Translations under genes and position numbers: made by a program
Part shown: positions 59,454 through 64,000 of the stretch, piece by piece
Layout: each line of letters opens with the position of its first letter
Position numbering within the stretch: position 1 is the stretch's first letter
Source: Bacteroides ndongoniae
GTDB taxonomy: Bacteria > Bacteroidota > Bacteroidia > Bacteroidales > Bacteroidaceae
Assembly (NCBI RefSeq): GCF_900108345.1
Contig: NZ_FNVV01000013.1
Coordinates: 904,944 to 968,943 of the forward strand
Direction of reading: 5' to 3'
DNA length: 64,000 nt
Notes under the pieces: model-generated
What the model was told of the DNA's origin: nothing
The model's input: the letters and a program-made list of their open reading frames with translations, nothing else
The model's database searches: none

Positions 59454-60647
59454 TTATTTGATTCCCAGTTTAGCTTTGATTTCGGCAGGCACAGCATCCT
59501 TGTGTACCAGGATGTTCATAGTCTTGTATGCTACGAAAGCTTTCGATGCATACCAGATACCTTTGTACTTGCCGCTCAGTCCCCAAGAGTTCTTCACCAT
59601 GAAATACTCTTTTCCGTTCTGATCCTTGGCAATACCGTAGATTACCATGCCGTGGTCGTCGGTAGTTTCCCAGTTGTCGAAAGCTGTCTGACGCATTTCC
59701 TGAGTAACGTTGACTTCGGGCAGCGGTTTGCTGGTCAGCTCCTTGCGCTTGTCGGCAGCAGTCATGCCTGTCCAGCGTGCCATGTCCGAACCGGTCAGTT
59801 CGGCACCGCGTGCTGCGTCGGGCATTACGGCGATACCGTCGCGGGTAAAGCCCTGTTCGCTTACGTCGCTACCCCAGGCAAAGGTGTAGCCTGTGCGGAT
59901 GGCGTTGTCCATAACAGCCATCAGTTCGTCAATCGGCAGGTTGTAGGACAGACCGTTGCGCCAGTTGTCCTGGATTTCGATAGAGAACTGAGTGTAGAAC
60001 GGATGGTGTGTGTACGAAGTCAGTGATACATAGTCGTCCGGATTGATGCCCAGGCTTTCGGCAAAGCTCTTCGGAGTGTATTGCTTGCCCTGATAAGTAA
60101 ACGTTTCGGGGCATTTGCCCAGATAAGTATCGTAGATGGCGCTGATGCCGTTCTTCCAGACCGGAGTCAGCTTGCTGAAGTTTCCTTTACCGATGGCTTG
60201 TACATAAGCTCCGGCTACGGCATCCAGTTCGTTGTGTACAGGCAGAGAGTCGCCGTACATGATGCCCGGCATGGCTTCCTGGGGTACAAGACCGTAATTC
60301 TTCATACAGTACATGATGTCGTAAAAGCTTCCGCCCGGCGAGAAAGAAGCATCGCCGTGGTAGCGTACGTAGTTAACTGCACGGTCGACCATCGTGTGGT
60401 GAACGACGAACATCTCGGAAAGGTCGTAAGTACCTTTGCCCAGACGCAACAGTTCGCTTTCCAGGAATCCGAGGCTGGAGAAGCTCCAACACGTGCTCGA
60501 ACGGTTCTGGTTCTTGATACTGGTGATGGGGTTTTCTTTAACTGTGGTGAACACGAAACCCTCTTCTTTGGGTTCGGTCTTCTTCTTGGCCGACATGTCG
60601 AAGGCTACGAGAGCCAGTGCGGCAATGAGGATAGTTTTTTTCATCAT
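59454..60647 (-). CDS. Exported C1B (aminopeptidase C/bleomycin hydrolase-like) peptidase
   Basis: A 397-residue papain-family protease with signal peptide (MMKKTILIAALALVAFDMSA). Triad: Cys in NQNRSSTCWSFSSLG, His in TDDHGMVIYGIA and Asn in MVKNSWGLSG. It is similar to PepC/bleomycin hydrolase but exported and lacks the long C-terminal extension that blocks the active site in cytoplasmic enzymes. It is paralogous to the lipoprotein at 50917-51942. Likely trims peptides in the periplasm. Its promoter (60682-60689) is back to back with that of the patatin gene. Confidence 0.92.
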   Translation of the reverse strand: MMKKTILIAALALVAFDMSAKKKTEPKEEGFVFTTVKENPITSIKNQNRSSTCWSFSSLGFLESELLRLGKGTYDLSEMFVVHHTMVDRAVNYVRYHGDASFSPGGSFYDIMYCMKNYGLVPQEAMPGIMYGDSLPVHNELDAVAGAYVQAIGKGNFSKLTPVWKNGISAIYDTYLGKCPETFTYQGKQYTPKSFAESLGINPDDYVSLTSYTHHPFYTQFSIEIQDNWRNGLSYNLPIDELMAVMDNAIRTGYTFAWGSDVSEQGFTRDGIAVMPDAARGAELTGSDMARWTGMTAADKRKELTSKPLPEVNVTQEMRQTAFDNWETTDDHGMVIYGIAKDQNGKEYFMVKNSWGLSGKYKGIWYASKAFVAYKTMNILVHKDAVPAEIKAKLGIK

Positions 60648-60681
60648 GATTAAATTAGTTGGAAAATTCTGTTACCGATGG

Positions 60682-60720
60682 CAAAGATAGTGAGAATATC
60701 GCTAACAAAAGCTATCTTTG
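60682..60720. promoter_or_regulatory. Divergent -7 elements of the peptidase and patatin genes
   Basis: Minus-strand TATCTTTG at 60682-60689 serves the peptidase. Plus-strand TATCTTTG at 60713-60720 serves the patatin gene. The two are 23 bp apart. Confidence 0.6.
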
Positions 60721-60741
60721 AGCGTTAATTCAAATGAATAT

Positions 60742-61602
60742 ATGAAGAAAACAATACAGATAGACACCAGTACGGGACTGGTGCTCGAAGGTGGAGGCAT
60801 GCGTGGCGTGTTTACCTGCGGCGTGCTCGACAGCTTTATGGACCGGGGCATCCGTTTTCCGTATGTCATAGGGGTCAGTGCCGGGGCATGCAACGGACTT
60901 TCCTACATGTCGGGGCAGCGCGGAAGGGCCAAGTTCAGCAATATTGATCTGTTGGAGAAGTATCATTATATCGGTCTGAAGTATCTGTTGCGCAAGCACA
61001 ATATTATGGATTTTGACCTGCTGTTTCACGACTTTCCCGAACGTATTCTGCCTTATGACTATCAGGCCTATTTCAACAATCCGGCCCGTTACGTCATGGT
61101 GACAACCAATTGCCTGACGGGTGAGGCCAACTACCTGGAAGAGAAGAAAAACAAGGAACGGGTGATAGACATTGTGCGTGCTTCGAGCAGTTTGCCGTTT
61201 GTCTGTCCGATAGCCAGAGTGGACGGCATCCCGATGCTGGATGGTGGTATTGTTGACAGCATTCCCTTGTTGCGGGCACGTGCCGACGGGTGTCGTAAAA
61301 ACGTGGTTGTGCTGACTCGCAACCGGGGATACCGCAAGAAAATTCAGGGAACACGTGTACCCCGTTTCATTTACAAAGAATATCCTTTGCTGCGTGCGGC
61401 CATCAACCGCCGTAGCCTACTCTACAACGAACAGCTGGAACAGGTGGAAAAACTGGAAGAACAAGGCGAAGTCATTGTGATACGCCCCGTGCGGCCTGTT
61501 GAGGTAGACCGCATTGAACGCGACACTAAAAAACTTCTGGCACTTTACGAGGAAGGTTACCGATGCGGTATGGAACTCGAAGAAGTGACCTCGCATCCGT
61601 AA
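60742..61602 (+). CDS. Patatin-like phospholipase
   Basis: A 286-residue serine hydrolase from ATG 60742 (MKKTIQIDTSTGLVLEGGGMRG). The oxyanion motif LEGGGMRGVF, the nucleophile in GVSAGACNG (GxSxG) and the catalytic Asp in MLDGGIVDS (DGG) are all present. It lacks a signal peptide, so it is probably cytoplasmic or membrane-peripheral, with lipid acyl hydrolase activity. The C-terminus is a charged coiled region. Convergent with the efflux operon, with only 8 bp between stops. Confidence 0.93.
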   Translation: MKKTIQIDTSTGLVLEGGGMRGVFTCGVLDSFMDRGIRFPYVIGVSAGACNGLSYMSGQRGRAKFSNIDLLEKYHYIGLKYLLRKHNIMDFDLLFHDFPERILPYDYQAYFNNPARYVMVTTNCLTGEANYLEEKKNKERVIDIVRASSSLPFVCPIARVDGIPMLDGGIVDSIPLLRARADGCRKNVVVLTRNRGYRKKIQGTRVPRFIYKEYPLLRAAINRRSLLYNEQLEQVEKLEEQGEVIVIRPVRPVEVDRIERDTKKLLALYEEGYRCGMELEEVTSHP

Positions 61603-61610
61603 AAGGGGGC

Positions 61611-63215
61611 TTACACCATGTCTTCTCCCGTATGGATAACCGGCACGCGTACCGTTTTATGGAATGGAATGAAGCGCGAAACGATGGCAATGACCAGCGT
61701 AACGATAAAGAGCCATCCCAGAATATGCTTCAGTGCCAGCAGAGTGCCCTGTTGCTGTAATACGTTATAGAGGGTATTTGTAGCCAGCTGCATAGCTTCG
61801 TCTATGCCATGTCCTTGTGCCAGACTGCTGCTTAATGTAGATTGCCACCGGACGGCTGCCAACGGATCGGTGGCTGTGAGCGACTCGGACAGCTCTACCA
61901 TATATTTCTGTTGTAGGTGGTAGAGCATGTTGCTGTAAAAGGCAGATGCGGCGACCGGCGTCAGCACCGAGCGGAAAAAAATGAGGAAAAAAGCATTCGA
62001 CAACAGAAGTTTCGGTGGCATGTCCTCGACAGCAAACAGGGCGAAGGCTATGATAAGTGTCAGCATACCCAATCCGCGAAGAAACATCGGCAGGTAAAGC
62101 ATCTCGTAGGTACTGTCGGGCGAGATGCCGAAATAAAGCATCCCGAAGAACAGGGCAAAACAGGCCATGCCACCGGCTATGAGAAAACGAAACCGCCACC
62201 GTTGCCACCTGAACCACCAGAAACAGATGAAAGCTCCTAACATATAGCCCGGCAACAGCCAGATGTAGAGGGTATAGGTGTGAGTGGTGTCAACACGCAG
62301 AATGGTTGTCAGGTAGCTGGTGATCAGACTTGTGGAAGTACTGAAGAACATGACCATCATCATATAGAAATATCCTACAATGGCTTTCCACTGGAACAAT
62401 GGCTTCAGACTGACAAACGGATGTGAGGAATGGAACTGTTCCCAAAGAAAGAGGGCTATCAGCAGCGGAGCGATTACAATATAGATACAGATGCGGGTAG
62501 AGGCCATCCAGTCGAGCGTCTTGCCGTAAGTGATGACGTAGATAAGCATCAGAAGGCCGGTAGAGATGATGAGCATCTCGCGCGGATGCAGTTCTTTCCA
62601 GGGAATAGGGCGCGAAGGACGGTCCTGACGGAAGAACAGAATGACAGCCAGGATGGCCACCAGCAGAAGCAACATCATGAAGTAGTACATGTATTTCCAG
62701 TCGTAATGATAGGCCAGCAGGGCCGTGATGACCATCGAAAGTTGTCCGCCACCGAATACCAGCGGATAGAAGTAGGCATAGAATTCGCTTCGGATGTCTT
62801 TCGGGCTGAAGATGAACTTGATGCGCCGGATAATCCAAAGCATGAGGAAGCCTTTCAGAAATCCGATGATGAAACTGGCGGCTATCAACAATTCGATGTT
62901 GGCCTGACGGGCACAGAACCAGCTGAGAAAGAATTGGAGTGTAAGGTCGATGAGGAGCAGCGATTTGCCGGACAATGCTCCCAGAATTTTGGGTACGATG
63001 GGGTAGGCTATGGCCATGCCTGCCGATGCAGCATAGTAGCCGATGGTGATGTCTTCGGTGTAGACGCCCAGCGTGTTCGATACTTCTACCATACTGCCGG
63101 TATACGTGCCGTTCAGCATGGCGATGGGCAGCATGATCAGAAAGACGGTGGCTACTGACAGACGGTCGGGCACCCATTTCCGGGCAGGAATGTCAAGTTC
63201 GCGTGCTGTTTTCAT
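61611..63215 (-). CDS. MFS multidrug transporter, DHA2 (EmrB-like) family
   Basis: A 534-residue inner-membrane protein with about 14 transmembrane helices (for example VATVFLIMLPIAMLNGTYTG, LLIAASFIIGFLKGFLMLWI, LGWLFIVTLVIAIVSRFI), as in DHA2 drug:H+ antiporters. The usual motif C region is degenerate. A long periplasmic segment lies before the last helix (YMVELSESLTATDPLAAVRWQSTLSSSL). The start overlaps the end of the HlyD-type gene by 4 bp (ATGA), typical of EmrA-EmrB pairs that with a TolC-like channel export drugs or fatty acids. Confidence 0.92.
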   Translation of the reverse strand: MKTARELDIPARKWVPDRLSVATVFLIMLPIAMLNGTYTGSMVEVSNTLGVYTEDITIGYYAASAGMAIAYPIVPKILGALSGKSLLLIDLTLQFFLSWFCARQANIELLIAASFIIGFLKGFLMLWIIRRIKFIFSPKDIRSEFYAYFYPLVFGGGQLSMVITALLAYHYDWKYMYYFMMLLLLVAILAVILFFRQDRPSRPIPWKELHPREMLIISTGLLMLIYVITYGKTLDWMASTRICIYIVIAPLLIALFLWEQFHSSHPFVSLKPLFQWKAIVGYFYMMMVMFFSTSTSLITSYLTTILRVDTTHTYTLYIWLLPGYMLGAFICFWWFRWQRWRFRFLIAGGMACFALFFGMLYFGISPDSTYEMLYLPMFLRGLGMLTLIIAFALFAVEDMPPKLLLSNAFFLIFFRSVLTPVAASAFYSNMLYHLQQKYMVELSESLTATDPLAAVRWQSTLSSSLAQGHGIDEAMQLATNTLYNVLQQQGTLLALKHILGWLFIVTLVIAIVSRFIPFHKTVRVPVIHTGEDMV

Positions 63216-64000
63216 TTCTTTCGTAAGGCTTCGGTTTCTACCATCATGCCTGCCCGGAGCAGGCTCATGCTTTTTTCGTCCACATCGTCCAGGTCGATGC
63301 GTACGGGGATGCGCTGCTGCACTTTGACAAAGTTTCCGGCGGAATTGTCGGTAGGTACGAGCGAGTACTTCGAACCGGTTGCTTCGGAGATGGCTGTTAC
63401 ATGTCCGTGAAGAATGCGATTGGGCAGGCCGTCTACTTTGATGCGTACGGGTTGCCCTATGTAGATGTTGGCAATCTGGGTTTCACGATAGTTGGCAGTA
63501 ATCCATTTGTCCGACTGACGGACAATGTACGAAAGTGTTTGTCCGGCACTGACGTACTGGCCCGGCTCCAGTGTGCGTCGTCCCATATAGCCGTCGTAGG
63601 GCGCGGTTACTACCGTGTACGAAAGGTTCAGATTGGCCAGGTCGAGAGCTGCTTCGGCACGCAGGATTCCCGCTTCTGCATTCACATGCTTCTTGTTGGC
63701 TTCGTCGTATTGCGAATTGGCTGCTTCTTTTTGGCGTAAGAGGGCATTGTAGCGGGCACGGGCAGCGTCGTAGTTGGCTTTAGCTTGGTCGAACTGTTGT
63801 GCGGGGACGGATTCTTCTTCTAACAGACGTTCGTAGCGGTGATAATCTTGCTCGGCTTGCCACAATTTGGCTTGCGCTTCGGCCAGATTGGCATCCTGCT
63901 CGGCGATATGTGTGTGCGAGGTTCGAATGCCCGAGGCCAGTACGTCGCGTGAACCTTGCGCATCGAGCAGGGAGGCCTGTGCTTCCTTTTGGCGAATCAG
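63212..64000 (-). CDS. HlyD/EmrA-type membrane fusion protein, 5' end outside the window
   Basis: The frame stays open to the right edge of the window, so only the C-terminal 262 residues are seen; a TTG near 63865 is not the start. It shows coiled-coil hairpin residues (EEESVPAQQFDQAKANYDAARARYNALLRQKEAANSQYDEANKKHVNAEA), the lipoyl/barrel part LNLSYTVVTAPYDGYMGRRTLEPGQYVSAGQTL and the beta-barrel NYRETQIANIYIGQPVRIKVDGL. It is the periplasmic adaptor of the efflux pump with the MFS gene. Confidence 0.92.
   Translation of the reverse strand: MIRQKEAQASLLDAQGSRDVLASGIRTSHTHIAEQDANLAEAQAKLWQAEQDYHRYERLLEEESVPAQQFDQAKANYDAARARYNALLRQKEAANSQYDEANKKHVNAEAGILRAEAALDLANLNLSYTVVTAPYDGYMGRRTLEPGQYVSAGQTLSYIVRQSDKWITANYRETQIANIYIGQPVRIKVDGLPNRILHGHVTAISEATGSKYSLVPTDNSAGNFVKVQQRIPVRIDLDDVDEKSMSLLRAGMMVETEALRKK

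Overview
The window looks like a Bacteroidales chromosome, most likely Bacteroides or a close relative. The evidence is the frequent TAnnTTTG -7 promoter elements, many lipoproteins and outer-membrane barrels, HU-HIG and DUF4136/DUF4251/DUF4890 families, and secreted glycosidases. Species was not determined.

Region 1 (1 to about 19.4 kb, perhaps to 21 kb) is an integrated mobilizable element whose left end lies outside the window. It holds a MobV-family relaxase with a possible oriT, an OmpA-like protein, a leftward block of unrecognised genes (4.8-8.2 kb), a serine-recombinase-fold protein without the usual catalytic residues, SSB, Api92-like and other small plasmid-type genes, a DUF3987 helicase/primase-like protein, an HTH protein and two tandem tyrosine recombinases. 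Long non-coding stretches carry repeats. A promoter-bearing repeat of about 225 bp is duplicated around an Api92-like gene. Another repeat family is inverted around a promoter (13171-13395), making a candidate invertible promoter. From about 13.6 kb rightward the DNA is visibly more GC-rich, so the element is a mosaic.

Region 2 (19.4-22.1 kb) is an AT-rich transition with an orphan gene, an HU-HIG protein gene, a possible MITE or IS relic and a cluster of AGTAGT motifs.

Region 3 (22.1-64 kb) is mostly core chromosome: fur-purA, hxlR and an aldo/keto reductase, GH29 fucosidase, PAP2 phosphatase, zinc metallopeptidase, GH20 hexosaminidase with a DEDDh exonuclease, hisS, groES-groEL, a threonine-aldolase-like enzyme, cbpA-cbpM, a LytTR two-component system divergent from a TonB-receptor-like protein, a toxin-antitoxin pair, a GDE_C-type glycosidase, a methyltransferase, a TPR/membrane protein, two C1B peptidases, an etfB-etfA-acyl-CoA dehydrogenase operon, small envelope proteins, a patatin and an EmrAB-type efflux operon cut by the right edge.

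The most unusual signals are in the intergenic DNA. Four intergenic regions (32.4, 35.1, 42.2 and 57.0 kb) carry degenerate tandem arrays with a period of exactly 21 or 22 bp but different unit sequences; in three of them the units form short dyads. The etf operon has been entered twice by AT-rich single genes, one of them a four-helix-bundle gene bounded by inverted repeats built from GGAGTTAA units.
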